Positions 13,600 through 25,059 of a stretch of 64,000 nucleotides of DNA are shown here, one piece after another; position 1 is the stretch's first letter, and each line of letters opens with the position of its first letter. Under the pieces are notes generated by a model. The model worked only from the letters and a program-made list of their open reading frames with translations. It was not told where the DNA came from and did no database searches. Origin of the DNA: Gongronella butleri (taxonomy: Eukaryota > Mucoromycota > Mucoromycetes > Mucorales > Cunninghamellaceae); NCBI GenBank assembly GCA_025201375.1, contig JAIWZP010000037.1, forward strand, positions 248,001 through 312,000. The letters are read 5' to 3'. The position numbers were made by a program, and so were the translations under genes.

Positions 13600-14350
13600 G
13601 TATAGGAGGGATCGTTTTGACCCTGCTGGTTTGGCCCTGAAATTATGAAAAATGCATGTTCTCAGGACATAATAATAGTGATCCGATTTGCGAGAAAACT
13701 TGAAATCATTGAATTTTTGAGTCGAGTATGCACTGTTATAAATTTGGACCCATACTGTCAAGCTCATCGGGAGAAACGCGTACGTAAAATATAATATTGT
13801 TTGGCTCTGGTGGGGGTTCACTACAATTGTATAGTAGCAAACACGAAAGAATCTCGAGATTTTTCGAGACTGAGTGGTGATTCGATTCGCGAAAAAAAAT
13901 TAACACTGTTGAAGAACTGTGTCTGCCACTAACAGGCCCAAATTTGGGACCAGACGAGCAAGTTTCTGAGAAAGCGCCAGTTTCATAGGAGGCATAAACA
14001 ATTGGGTACGATCAGCAACCATTGGTCTCGTACCGTGACCACGACTGAACGCTCCGACACGCGAGTCACCTCAAACGAATCAGAGTCCAAACGCGGTGAA
14101 AGCGCTTGTAGTTTGGGGACACCGCATCGAGTTTTCGGTGAGTTAGCCTTCAGGGATCGTTTTGACCCTGTTTTGGCCCTGATTTTACGCGAAATGCATT
14201 TTGTCAGGACTGAGTGATCCGATTTGCGAGAAAGCTTGAAATAATCGAAGTTTTAAGTCGAGTATCATTCACTGGTCTAAATTTGGAGCCATACGGTCAG
14301 ACTCCTCGGGAGAAACGCGTGAAATATTGCTTAGCTCTGGGTGTTCATTA
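13600..14350. repeat. Diverged tandem repeat, about three units
   Basis: Units near 13,611-13,830, 13,860-14,000 and 14,150-14,345 share ordered blocks: TTTTGACCCTG..TTTGGCCCTGA, a segment with GTGATCCGATTTGCGAGAAA, AAATTTGGAxCCATACxGTCA and CGGGAGAAACGCGT. Spacing is irregular and identity moderate, so the array is old. It has no obvious coding capacity. Confidence 0.6.
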
Positions 14351-14916
14351 CTACGACTTGCAATGCCATTCTTTTTTTTTTTTTTTTTTGTACACGGAAA
14401 GACAGGGCCACAGCTTTCTTTAACTTTAGTGTTCTCGTTGAAGCTCAATGACAGGCAACTCGGATGCCACATTGTCAAACAAGCGCCTTTTCTGTGGCAT
14501 TTGCATTTTTAGACGCGTGTTTTGACCAAAATTGCATGAAATTTAGCGGCATATGGCGGCGCGTCGGATGATGGCTGGGTGCGAAATGGGCATTTTGCAT
14601 GACACGCGATCAAACATTTAATCGCAATGATGTTGAAGCAGGGAATGTGAATGCAATTCGCACCAATTTGAACAAAACACAATAGCGTTCGTCTTTTTCT
14701 TTTTTTTTTTTTTTTCAATTGTGGGTGCACGTGACGCCCAGGATTTATTTTTTATGTGGGCGAGTGGAGAGTGAAATGGAACAAAGAAGCCGCTCTCCTT
14801 GTACGACTTTCCTTCATTTTCTTCCGTACTCTTTTTTTTTCTCATTCTTCTTTTACCCCACAACCCCCTTTATCCGCACACACACTCTTCTCTTTTTTTT
14901 TCATGATTCAATCAAT
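14351..14916. other. Promoter region of the HTH-Myb gene
   Basis: AT- and homopolymer-rich sequence with T runs near 14,370, 14,700, 14,830 and 14,895. It holds no repeat shared with the rest of the window and no recognisable gene. It ends immediately before the ATG at 14,917. Confidence 0.4.
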
Positions 14917-16208
14917 ATGAAAGTGTTAAGCTTCGACCATTGCGACATGACAAAAGAGGATATGCGTTGGTTTATCGTTGGCGCACACGAGGCCGGTGCG
15001 GCCGAAACGGATATTATGGCCATGACCAATTTGTCCAAGCACACGGTCCGCTATGCTATCGACACCTACAAGCGAACAGGTCAGCCCTTTTACGAGCGCC
15101 AGCGACAACAGCACAAGTGTAAGCAGTAAAAAAAAAAAAAAGAAATAGGAGATTTCTCCGCGTTTCACTGCGGCCCTGACGTGAGAGAGTCAGGGACGGA
15201 CAAGGGGAAAAAGAAAAGAGCGAAGCTTACATATCGCACGCATCCATCTCCCTTATTTTACCCCCTCTTTTTTTTTTTTTTTTTTTTTGTAGTCAAAAAG
15301 CAAAAGATCATCGCCAAGCGGCCAAGCGACACCTCTTTTTTTGATGATCGCTCTGTTAGCAGAGAGAACGGCATGAACGACACTGTCGTCATGGACCTCA
15401 AGGTAAGGTCGAGGGAGGAAATTGGGCACGTGAGCCTGAATCCAGTCGCTCACTTGTTTTTTTTTTTTATCTGTGCGGGTGCAAACAAGGTGGAGTCTCC
15501 GCCGTCCACGCCCACAGACGACACGCAAGCCAATGACAATACCCACAAAGAGGCCAGTGCCTCGCCGGACGCATGGTGCGAGCCGCCATCGCTCTACTCA
15601 CGCGTGTCGCCCGTCCAATCCATTATCGAAAGTGTGCTCCAGCAAAGCCAGCGGCTCCAAAGCACAAACGTGAGGCAAAATTAGCCGCATGGACACAAGA
15701 AGAATCCATTGATTTTATTTTTTCCTCTTTTTGGTCACAGAACGCGTCCAAAATCGCGCTTGGCACGCATGAACCGGCGCCGCAGCATCGGCCACACCCG
15801 TCACCGCAGCAGCCGTCATGCTCCACAAGTTCTACTTTGCATGACGAGGGTCTGCCTTTGTTTGACGACTTGAGACAGCTCACATTGTCCGTGCACGCGG
15901 CTGCCAATGCGGCATCGGATGCCAGCCCGCCCATGTCACCCGAATCTGCCTTGAACAGTACGTTTGGCGCGGCTACGCGCGCATCTGAGGCGACGGCCGC
16001 AGCATCCATGTCAAGCGCCAGCCGCTTGCGCCATTGGACCGTCGACGACGACAGATTGTTGCTGAAACACACCTTGTACTCGCTTGGTCAGTGGCAAGAC
16101 TTTGCGGCGCTCACGGATCACAGGCACACACCCGACGAGTGCCGCGCGCGGTGGCAGCTGCTCAAGCAATTGTTGTTCATCGAACTGGACAAATGGACAG
16201 ATTACTAG
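14917..16208 (+). CDS. HTH plus Myb/SANT-like DNA-binding protein
   Basis: Four exons join in frame: 14917-15118, 15293-15402, 15490-15669 and 15741-16208, predicting 319 residues. Residues ~8-55 form a helix-turn-helix of the kind found at the start of Tc1/Pogo transposases and psq proteins (WFIVGAHEAGAAETDIMAM, then TNLSKHTVRYAIDTYKRTG). The centre is disordered and rich in Ser, Pro, Thr and Ala. The C-terminus has a SANT/Myb-like repeat with spaced Trp residues: RHWTVDDDRLLLKH, LGQWQDFAAL, ECRARWQLLKQLL. This is likely a nuclear DNA-binding protein. The transposase-type HTH could mean a domesticated transposon domain, which is inference. The first intron holds a T run of about 20 just before its 3' splice site. 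Confidence 0.8.
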
Positions 16209-17779
16209 TGCCCATCTCTTTTTTTTTCTTTCTATTTCCTCATGATCCCCCCGCCCTCAATTTTTTATGTTGCTACCTGCTTTGGTCTCTCAACTCTTTC
16301 TCTCTATCTCTCTTCTGTGTGTGTGCATGTCTGTGAGCACGTGCATGTGTGTGTGTGACATGATCATTTTATCTCATGAATGTATTGCAAGAATAGGAAT
16401 AAAAACGATGGCCCAGAAAAGTCGTATGCCATCAATCCACCACTTTTTTTCACGTCTCTCTCACAAATATTAAAGAAATGGTCGATTACGGGGACCAAAG
16501 TGGTCAAAACTGATGTTACTTCACTTGCCTTCACCTTACAAGCATTTTTTTTTATGAAATCTACAATAAGCGTGATTTTACATCGTTGCCAGTAGCAATC
16601 AATTCCTTGTTTATAAAGCAAGATAGCTGGGAAAGCGGCATTGGTTCACTGTTGTCGAGAAACGCGTCGCCATACAAGCGGCGAAGAGCATACTTGTACA
16701 TTTTTTAGTAACAGCGGATCGATGCAGCTCTCCTAGCCGTCTTGCTTAATCATCTAGGAATACGTTGCTACTGACGATGATTTGCAGCCTTCCTGGTTGT
16801 AAAATTTAAATAAAAAATGCTGTTAGGAAGAAAAAATAAGAAACACGAGTCAGATTTAAGCACTTCACCGCGCGTCACGTGGGAGATTTCTTGCGGGAAA
16901 TGAAATCAGCCCCTTAAAAAGACGAGATGGCGGGAGAATTTTACGGAAAAGCTGTCCTGTCTCTCTTTTCTTGTGTTTTCTCCAATTTTTGCAAGATAAG
17001 ATGTCAAATAGCAATAGATTGGACGACGGGCTATAGCATTGCACTACCACTAGTAGTCAGTGAAAGTCAGTCGTGATTAGTCTGGTTGGAGACGAACGGG
17101 CACTGTCACCAATATCTGCAACTCCATGGCACGTATTTGGGTTTCTCTGCCTTGGTCATCTGGTTTTTTATCACTTTTTTTTTTCCTTTCGTATAATACA
17201 CCGTGCCTTTCTGGTGCCGCCCCAATAATTGTGAAAATGTCGATATTTTGGATTCATCATCTGCAAAACGACTCAACTGACCTCCTGTGGTTATCAATGG
17301 CACGCGCGCACGCGGAAAAGACGCGACGAAATGGCCTCCTACTGTATGATATCATAGGGCACAACAGGTTTTGGGAGGAGGACGTGGTCAAAACATCCAA
17401 CAGTATTATCATATTTTTTTTGCAGTACTGTACCTGTATCTCTGTATGACATGATGAAAAAATACTGCAAAAAATCTGCATTTTTTATTTTGGATTATCA
17501 TACCATAGAATTGAATGACGATACTGTAGTAGCAGTGCATGTGTTACTGTATCTACAGTACGTACAGTACGTACTGTACTTTCTTCGTGCCGCGCATTCC
17601 GTAAAAACGCGAAAAAATTGCACATTTGCCGTTCTTATGATACTGCCAGGCAAGCAAAAATCAAAATTACAGTAGCCAAAAGTTGTGCAGTATCATAAAG
17701 TGCGAGTTCCCCGAAATCTTACTAGAGTAAGTACTTGGAATCCGTTTAACAAATAGTTTTTTTAAAGACTTTAGTCCCC
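16209..17779. other. Intergenic, TACTGTA-rich
   Basis: No gene recognised. Between about 17,340 and 17,690 the motif TACTGTA or its complement TACAGTA recurs many times, in part as overlapping palindromes (17,545-17,580). A (GT)n-like stretch lies near 16,315-16,360. Short open frames here lack similarity to known proteins. Confidence 0.4.
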
Positions 17780-18160
17780 GTTTTATTTTTGATAAATGGT
17801 TTCGAGTGGACTTGTAATGCATCACGAAATTGGGCAACTCCGTTTGCCAAATGTGAAGGATTTCGTTGCGGGAAACATCAACACCGAGGCGTTCGTATTA
17901 CATTTCTTGGCGACGTTGGTAAAATTCAGTAATGATGTCAAGTTCAGATGCGTACTCCTTGATGCGCCAACCATAGTCAACGCAGACCATATCGATTGTT
18001 TTCTTTTTGCCATGGAGGTGCAATATCTTTAGGAAAGCATCGTTGTCTTTTGCTCTCATGAATTCCGTGACCGCTGAATACAGATGCAAAATGATATCAA
18101 CTTTGTTTGCTGTCGACTTGTCGGTATAGCCTTGAATTGGTAGCCGTATTTGGGATAGGT
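17780..18160 (-). pseudogene. Degenerate coding remnant, unknown family
   Basis: The minus strand reads as protein-like sequence for about 120 codons with one in-frame TAA. Before the stop it includes NKVDIILHLYSAVTEFMRAK, LKILHLHGKKKTIDMVCVDY and SELDIITEFYQRRQEM; after it comes YERLGVDVSRNEILHIWQTE. The balanced amino-acid composition on both sides suggests a real former coding region, perhaps a transposon or captured gene. I do not recognise the family. Confidence 0.35.
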
Positions 18161-18509
18161 CCTTGCAAACGCTTCAGTTTATCAAGATAGGTTGAGTAGT
18201 AGCCGCCGAGTTAGTATTATATTTTTTTTATTTGATTCTAAATTAAATTTTGCATCTGCAAGCGGAACAGAATGGCGAATCAAGCAGTTTTTGAGGCACT
18301 TCCATCAGTGAAAACCGCAAAATTTGAGCAAATCGCTAATTACTCAAAAAACGGCAAATGGATATGCAATGTAAACATCACCACAAGCTTCTACATCCTT
18401 GATAACATCTAAAAACATTAATTAGAGCTTACTGTGGACAGCCAAAACCTGCCGAGTATCATATGATATGATAAGTGGGAACTGGGAGCAGGGGTGACGA
18501 ATCCTTTCT

Positions 18510-18946
18510 TTATTGCGTAAAATAACAACGGGTGGACAAATCGCTGCCGCCAGCGGCTGCGCATTGTTCGATTGTTGGATAGATGCTGGAGAGATGCAAC
18601 GTATGCGCTGATTGCTCACTAGTCACCGCATCGATCACTGTGTCCGCGCCGCTGGCCAGCTTTGCCACCAGTGATTGTTGATTTTTTTGGGACAGTATCG
18701 CACGTATGCGATACTTTTGGTCCAAATTTTGAAATCTTCCAGCGCTTTGTCGTTCAAATGCTTTCGGCAAATCAACTCGTAGCGCTGGTCAGCCGAGCGC
18801 TGGTCAAGCGGGCAAAAGCGTTCGATATGCGATTCAAAGGTGACGCTTTCACCGCGCCCAATGCACCACTTGACGTCGCTTGCAATGTCGGTGACTTGTC
18901 GCTTGTTCTGTGGGTCTTTTTCAATGAATTTTCGCTTAGGAGGCAT
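18510..18946 (-). pseudogene. Frameshifted coding remnant, unknown family
   Basis: An ATG at 18,946 opens MPPKRKFIEKDPQNKRQVTD and continues with SDVKWCIGRGESVTFESHIE, RYELICRKHLNDKALEDFKI and WTKSIAYVRYCPKK. The sensible sequence then moves to another frame at an A7 run near 18,680 (QQSLVAKLASGADTVIDAV, then TSEQSAHTLHLSSIYPTIEQ). A one-base slip in that A run would explain the shift. The basic start suggests a nuclear or DNA-binding protein. It could belong with the remnant at 17,780-18,160 on the same strand. Not recognised. Confidence 0.35.
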
Positions 18947-19254
18947 AGTTGTGGACAAAGGGAAAGAAAAGAATGTGCAGCCATTCGAGCGCCTTGTTCA
19001 ATTATTTTACTCGATTCTGGTGGGGCATACTACTCTCCGCAGGGCGCCCTAGGCAACGGCGACCATGTGTCTAGGACTTGGATGGGGCATGCCAGTCCTG
19101 GTAAGTGGCATTGATCATCAGAGATGCATAAATTAGCCATTTAGCTGAAATATCTATTATTGCTTAGCAACAAGGCACTTGTGCACCACGAAAGGCGACC
19201 CAACTTGAAAGGGCAAGCTAGAAACTCAAGTCGGACCTCAATATGGAGCTGTTG

Positions 19255-19745
19255 AAAGGCACGACGCGTGGAAATAAAAAACCAGCCTTTGTCGATGCCA
19301 TCAAACAAAATTAAAAGAAACAGGTCTCTAGAATCCGCCAAACTTGCACTCAAGGTGAATTGCACGACAAACGCATATAAAACGCCAAAAGAGTGAGGTC
19401 GATCTGCCGGTTATTAAAAAGCAACTTCTGATTTTAGATTTAATTTCAACAGCGTAGTGCATCACGATAAAGAACGCGTCCATAGAGCCGCGCTGACGCG
19501 TCCATTAACAAAAGACTGGTCAGGAGCATGGATTAATTAGGAACAGACACGTGTCACTCATCGATTGACGCGGTTTATCACGCGTCGAAAAATGTCCAGG
19601 ATTTTGAAACCGTAAAAAGCGCGTCACAAAATCACTTTTTTTTTTTATTGATCACCGATGTTCACGAACGCAGCAAACGATACCCTTTCTGGTGGTGTGT
19701 GTTTTTTTTACATACAGTTACTTTTCCTTGAGCTTGGCTTGAGAT
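19255..19745 (+). repeat. Dispersed repeat family B, copy 1 (partial)
   Basis: Shares ordered blocks with ~24,420-25,015 and, inverted, with ~37,630-37,830 and ~48,300-48,800. Landmarks are ACGCGTCCATAGAGCCGCGC, GACGCGTCCATTA/GACGCGCACACTA, ATTAGGAACAGACACGTG (GATCAGGAACAGACGCGTG in copy 2) and TTTATCACGCGTC. The element is full of ACGCGT. This copy stops at the 3' end of the PX/DUF3818 gene and lacks the tRNA-like segment seen in copies 2 and 4. Confidence 0.7.
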
Positions 19746-19828
19746 GGATGAAAAATAGCAGCTTTCTGCGTTTGTCACGACATACTCTTTGTTTTATTCT
19801 AGTGTTTATTAGATAGATATTAAGTTTG

Positions 19829-22594
19829 TCAGGCTGTTTGCAGTATTGGCACAATGTGCTTGAGGAAGGATGGCAGCAGCAATGGCAGGACTTTGGATCT
19901 GTGGGGCGGCGACGGCTTTGTAGGGCGCTGGAGCAGCGACGCGTTGTCACGCGACGCGTCCTGTGTAGTAGGCAGGCGCATCTTGTACAATTTTTTTGCC
20001 ATTTTGTACTCGTGGCGCGCCTGGTCATACTGCTTGAGCATGTCAAGATCTGTACGCAGTTGTGTGGTCTGCATGGATGACAAAGCGGGCAAGGCCAATT
20101 GCGCCGCATTGTCCATTGCATCGACGGCACCAACAGCTGTAGCAGCAACAGCAGCAGCAGCAGATGGCGTGTTGGTGCTTGCACCCGGTTGTGTGGCCGT
20201 GTCACGCCATTGACGATGCCATTTTGATGATATTTTGAGCCTTGCTAGCCATTGATCGACGTAATCGATTAGATCGGTGAAAAATGGCGATTTGGTCTGT
20301 GTGTGGACCTTGCGGACAAATTGGTAAAACGCGTCTTGGTGCCTGTCGACGACTTGTAAAAAGGCTTGGAAGCCGATTTCGCCATTTTCGCTGTCGTTCA
20401 CGTGGACATTGGCGTGGCCCTGGTGTTGTTGATCGGCGGTCTGCTTTTCCACGAGGTCGATGAGGTGATCAATATCATTCATGAAGCTCTGGACGTGGCC
20501 CAGGGTGGTACCGAGATCCGCCGCCTGGTAAACATGGGCCAATGGCTCATACATCATGGTGGCCAGTGTTTGCAGCAGCTCACCCGTGGCCGGCTCCGTC
20601 AGCATGTCGATGCACGCCGCAAGCTCGCGCTGTTCCGCATAAAGGTGCCACAATTGCTGCAAACGTGCGCGAGTCGGCGCGTCCAGATCCACCTCCATCA
20701 TCTGCGTGATTCGTTGCCGGCCCTCGTCACCATCGTCCCCGCATGGCAGCCGCAACAGCACAAACTCCAGCCATGACGCGTCGTCATCACCATTTTCGTC
20801 GTCCCAGGGAAGTGGCCCATGCATGCCTTCCACACGTTCCGTGTAGGTCGCTTGGTACAGCCGTTCGCAAAATGGGTCAGGCAACTCTTTTTCCAGATTC
20901 TGGATCAATTGCGTCAATGTCACCATTTCTTCTTGCAAATTGACGACGATGGTCCTATAAAAAAAGAAGAAAAAAAAAGAGACAGTTAAATCCAAAACAC
21001 TGGCCCCATTTTTTGATGTGGATACCTTTGCATCAGGCTCTGCTGGCCAAAGGGCCTTGCCAAAAACAAGGATAGCATGGCCTTCATCATGGTCATTGGG
21101 TTGCCAATGCGCAGAATGGCTGCAGCCATGCGGTATGGGATCAGACCATGCGTGTTTTTGAATTGGCGTCGATTTTCGGTGGCCCATTCGGAGAGGACCA
21201 GCTGGTGATGCAGCGCAAATGCAAAGCTACCAATGAAAAAAAAAGAGTTTAGGTCGATTTTGAGCAACTTTATGCGCATTTTACCAAAGTTTTCCCCATT
21301 CGAAGCATTTTTGCATATAGATAGGCAGGTCGCGTGGGTTGGGTGTGGCCTTGATTTGGTCGAGGAGTGTGCGGCAACCGTGTGGTTTGGCGAGGGCGTC
21401 CATGAGTGCGTCCAGATGGGCGTCAAGCGCGTTTCTCTGGTGGTCCATATAGACATCAATGCGGCGCTGATGTTCTCTGCGATCGTGATCGAGTGCCTGT
21501 CGACACAGGATGTCGTGGTCGTCGACCAGGGCAAGGATAGATCCATGCGTGTTGCCATCCTGGGTGGTGGCTATCGGTTCTGTGAGGAATTGGCGTACAA
21601 GTGGGTGTTGTGCGACGACGGCATTGGCGGTCAGCTGCGCCAAGTACGCGTTCAAGCACCGCCTGTCGTCGTCTGCCCAGGGGAGCGCGTCGCTGTGGCG
21701 GCGGCGGCGATGGCTCGTCGACAGCGATCGGCGTTGCTGTTTTGTGTATATTTTGGCCGGCACGCTCGGAAGCCGCACCTCCTTTTCTTTTTTCCCAAAG
21801 GCCGATTGCAATTGCTTGGCCAATTGCACGAAATCGCGATGTTGACGTGCGACACGGTAGGAAATTTGGTTGACGGTCGTGTCAATAATGAAATACGTCT
21901 TCTTTTTTCTTTTTTCTGTCGAACATACGGCCGATACGACGCGGATGGCCATGTTGGTGCCCGATGTGCCACGCGACACGCGATCGCTGCCGCTGTAGCT
22001 ACCCAATTCGTCGTCGTCATCATCGTCATCATGATCATCAAAATCGTCATCGTCGTCTTCCGTGCCATTGGCGTCTTGCTTGCCATTGATACGAGCACGC
22101 ATCTGGTCAGGGCCGTGGATCATGACAGTTGCGAGGCGTGTGATGCCATTTTTGAAGCGAAGCAACATCAGGCGCCGCTCGTGGCCTTGGCTCGTGGACG
22201 GCGGTGTCCATGTGAGCGGCAGGCGCGCGGCCCACGAATCAAGCAGCACCTGACACATCTGCCAAAACCTTGCCTGTTGCTCACGTGACTGTCCGCGGAT
22301 CAACGGAAATGGCTGGATCACGCCGCGAATGACAAAATCCAGGAGTGGCAGCTCCTGAAGGCTGTCGGTGCTGCTGTCATGGCACAACATCGTCGATACA
22401 TTGGTCGTTGCAGCGGTCGGCGGCGAGCCCATCCATGGCATCCATGGCAACCAAGGTGCTGACGTTGTTGCATGGCCGCGCAGCATGCATGCCTGCCAAT
22501 CTTTGTTTTTGTCCATTAGCAGCTGCCATTCACGCTCCAATTCTAGCTGCAGCAACGTTTGCGTAAGACGGCGATCAAGAGGCACCGACGCCAT
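19829..22594 (-). CDS. PX/DUF3818 lipid-associated protein (Ypr097w/Lec1 type)
   Basis: Fungal proteins of this type combine a conserved N-terminal region, a PX domain and a C-terminal DUF3818 region, and yeast Ypr097w/Lec1 is linked to intracellular lipid/sterol distribution (family knowledge). Three exons, 22594-21285, 21226-21026 and 20954-19829, give 878 residues. The start (MASVPLDRRLTQTLLQLELE) opens an N-terminal alpha-helical region. After an Asp-rich linker comes the PX domain, with TYFIIDTTVNQISYRVARQH, DFVQLAKQLQSAFGKKE and LNAYLAQL. The remainder includes WATENRRQFKNTHGLIPYRM, MTMMKAMLSLFLARPFGQ and SLMQRTIVVNLQEEM, the DUF3818 signature. The end is Ala-rich, then basic. The first ~50 bp of this CDS and its upstream sequence are duplicated near 27,640-27,880. 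Confidence 0.88.
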
Positions 22595-23117
22595 GATGAA
22601 AATAGTGGAAATGAAAAAGAAAAAAGAAAAAGAAAGAAAAAAAAGGAAAAGAAGAGATGAGGTGATTGCTTTTTGGCTTTTATGAAAAAAAAAAAATGGG
22701 GGATTGAGGTGTGGCAAACAAGGAGAGCCGTCTAAAATAGGCATCAAGCCAAAAAAAAAAAAAAAAAAAAATTTCAAAGGAAAAAAAGGGGGGATCAGGA
22801 CGTCATTTGTGCAACCAGGGATGATCCATGAGTACGGCCGCCGTTGCACGCTGTGCATCGTCCATGTGGAGCATCGGGGAGGTCCAGACCGTCGTCGTCT
22901 TGCTGATAGGTGTCTTGCAGCACATCATGCAGGTTCTTGAACCGCAAATTCTTGATATGCTTGAGGTTGCCCTTTTCGTCAAAAGTCTCGCCCGAATACG
23001 CGCACTTTTGAGTCAATCGAGCAGGCACGTCACTCCCCATCAATTCCATGATTTGCGCAATATGATCTAAAATGCAAAAAGAAAAAAAAGAGGGTCAGTC
23101 TACATTGATACTAGCTG

Positions 23118-23168
<51 letters not shown>

Positions 23169-23640
23169 CAGGCGAGGCTCCACATGTCGGTCTTCTCGGC
23201 CCAGACGCCGCCAATGATCACCTCGGGGCTTCTATATTCTCGCGTCTGGATCAAGTGCGAATTTTCATCCTGTGTCCAGCAAGCATTGCCCAAATCCGCG
23301 ATTTTGACCACAATGTTGTCAAATGCGTGGGTATCGTTGTGGCCATCCGTGAAGTCGAGCACCGAGGACTGGATGAGGCCATGCCGGTTCGTCTTGATCC
23401 CATTGAGACTGGGAAAAGCAAAACTGAGTCGAACGCTACACGCTTTATCTTCCTTTTTTTTGGGGGGGCACCTTTGAGCCAATTCGCGCCGTTTCTTCAG
23501 CTTTTTCTTCCTGCGCTTCTTTTGGGACTTGCTCAATGGCTTTGTGACATTGTCTTTTGGGCCCTGCGGCGGTGACCTGGGCGATTCGGTGGCAGGCGAA
23601 TCGTCATCGGACAGGTCGTGAGGCGAGCGGCCATGCTCAA
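22541..23640. repeat. Left copy of the duplicated PX-SRPK junction
   Basis: This segment, from the 5' end of the PX/DUF3818 CDS through part of a kinase gene, reappears in the same orientation at about 27,640-28,885. Kinase exon sequence at 23,166-23,400 is essentially identical to 28,388-28,620. Similarity ends near 23,640 (GTGAGGCGAGCGG then CATGCTCAA) on one side and near 22,541 on the other. Confidence 0.9.
22795..23640 (-). pseudogene. Truncated SRPK kinase pseudogene
   Basis: Duplicate of the C-terminal part of the intact SRPK gene at 27,886-29,575. Three lesions are visible. The N-terminal exons up to the P-loop and HxD regions are absent beyond 23,640. The short exon coding IFELLTGDFLFDPRASS, with its splice sites, is missing, the two flanking intronic poly-T tracts being fused into one run of 44 T (23,122-23,165), which also removed the donor after SLACM. 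Relative to the intact copy, 17 bp are missing near 22,870, shifting the frame after DLQDTYQQDD-type sequence. No functional kinase can be made from it. Confidence 0.9.
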
Positions 23641-24240
23641 GAGCCTGACCTATAAAAGGTAACTCGCACGCTCGTTTTGACGAGCTATTTAAGCCGCTAA
23701 AACAACTTGGACAAAGAAGCAGTATCGTACTCAAACAAAAAAATTATAGGGAAATAAAGACAAATTGCTACTCATGTTTGCAGGGAAGGTGAACTATCAG
23801 CATCCACCTAACGATCGCTCTGAAATTTTGTATACATTGACTTGCGCGCTCAACGAACGCGTACTAAAAAATTGAGAGGAATTGGCCAGTCACATTCTAC
23901 CAGCGCATGAAGGAATTTTCTAAATTGCTTCGCATTATAATCAAGACGCTCGTAATATCTATGAAAAATAGCCGATTTTGGGCGCGTTTGGTGCAAACAG
24001 ATTGGAACCACCTGTGGTGGAAATTGACGGCCGTTTGGGTCGTAGAAACGCGTTAAATCGCGCTTCGCAAAAATAAATTAATTTTTTGAGATTGGCATTC
24101 TTGCGGGGAGAGGGTTGGATGCCCACGAAACTTGGCATTTATCAAGCTTAGGCCTCCACTGTAATCTGCTTCAAATTTGTGACCATTTACATGAGGGTGC
24201 CAGAAGAAACAGCCCGGAAGGCCCATTTTAACAGAAAGGC
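23641..24240. other. Left part of the 4-kb insertion
   Basis: Starts at the breakpoint of kinase homology. A TATA-like CTATAAAAGG lies ~15 bp inside, near 23,650, directed to the right, but no gene follows it. AT-rich, with no credible reading frame. Confidence 0.4.
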
Positions 24241-24419
24241 AATTAAAATTGATCAGCTAATCCCAATGACGACCCAGAATACAGTGTAGCGTGAAATGGC
24301 GGGCTAGAAACCTTGAATGGCACCTAACTTGCAAGGTGCCAAAAGGCATCGGGGCGCGCCACACGCAAATCAAATTTTAGTCATGGCGAGTGCCCAACTA
24401 AAAATTGAAAAAATGGTTC

Positions 24420-25015
24420 TTCAGATTTCCACCAAACTTCCACACAAGTGACAATGCAGAGAGAAACCATGGAAAACGCCAAAAAACAGTGGGGTCAACC
24501 TGGTGATTGGCGAGCAATTTGTGATTTCAGATTAAACTTTAAGCGCGAATTGCATGGGAAAAACGCGTCCATAGAGCCGCGCCGACGCGCACACTAGCAA
24601 GAGGGACGCCAGGTGCATGAAATTGATCAGGAACAGACGCGTGCAACACGATGTCTGACGCGGTTTTTCACGCGTCAAAGTTGCCCCGCAAACGGCCCGT
24701 TGGCATCAATTCTGCCCGGATCTCGTTTTTTGCAATGATCATTGACATTCATGAACGCAACAGACTGAGATCTTTCTGATGGTCTCTGTTTCGCAGCTCT
24801 TTGGCTAATTTTCGTCGACTTTGACTTGAGACAAAAAAAAGAGGCAAATTGCAGTTTACGCGGAAACCAGCTGATGCACCTCCTTTTTTTATTGCATCTG
24901 TATCCATCAATGGGGTGACATAACCATGCGGCTGAATAGCGTGGCGGTCTGAGGACTTAAATTTTGCTCTTTTCAAATCCTCGGCTGCACCCCTTGGAAA
25001 ATCCGAGATTTTCGA
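24420..25015 (+). repeat. Dispersed repeat family B, copy 2
   Basis: Most complete copy of the ACGCGT-rich family. The 24,540-24,700 part matches 19,440-19,600 directly and 37,670-37,830 and 48,650-48,800 inverted. The 24,900-25,010 part matches the complement of 48,300-48,415 and includes the tRNA-like segment. The order of the two parts is the same in both longer copies, so they form one unit. Confidence 0.75.
24912..24993 (+). other. tRNA-like segment within repeat family B
   Basis: The outer GGGGTG pairs with CACCCC 82 bases away, as an acceptor stem would. Inside are a possible A-box region (GCGGCTGAATAGCGTGG) and a B-box-like TTCAAATCC. The related copy at 48,323-48,410 (minus) keeps the same outer stem and has GGTTCTTCGAC at the B-box position. 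Internal stems pair poorly, so this is more likely a tRNA-derived repeat part than a working tRNA. Confidence 0.35.
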
Positions 25016-25059
25016 ACACGGCGATTGCTCAAGTAAGCGCCTTACAAGTCAACCCATTA

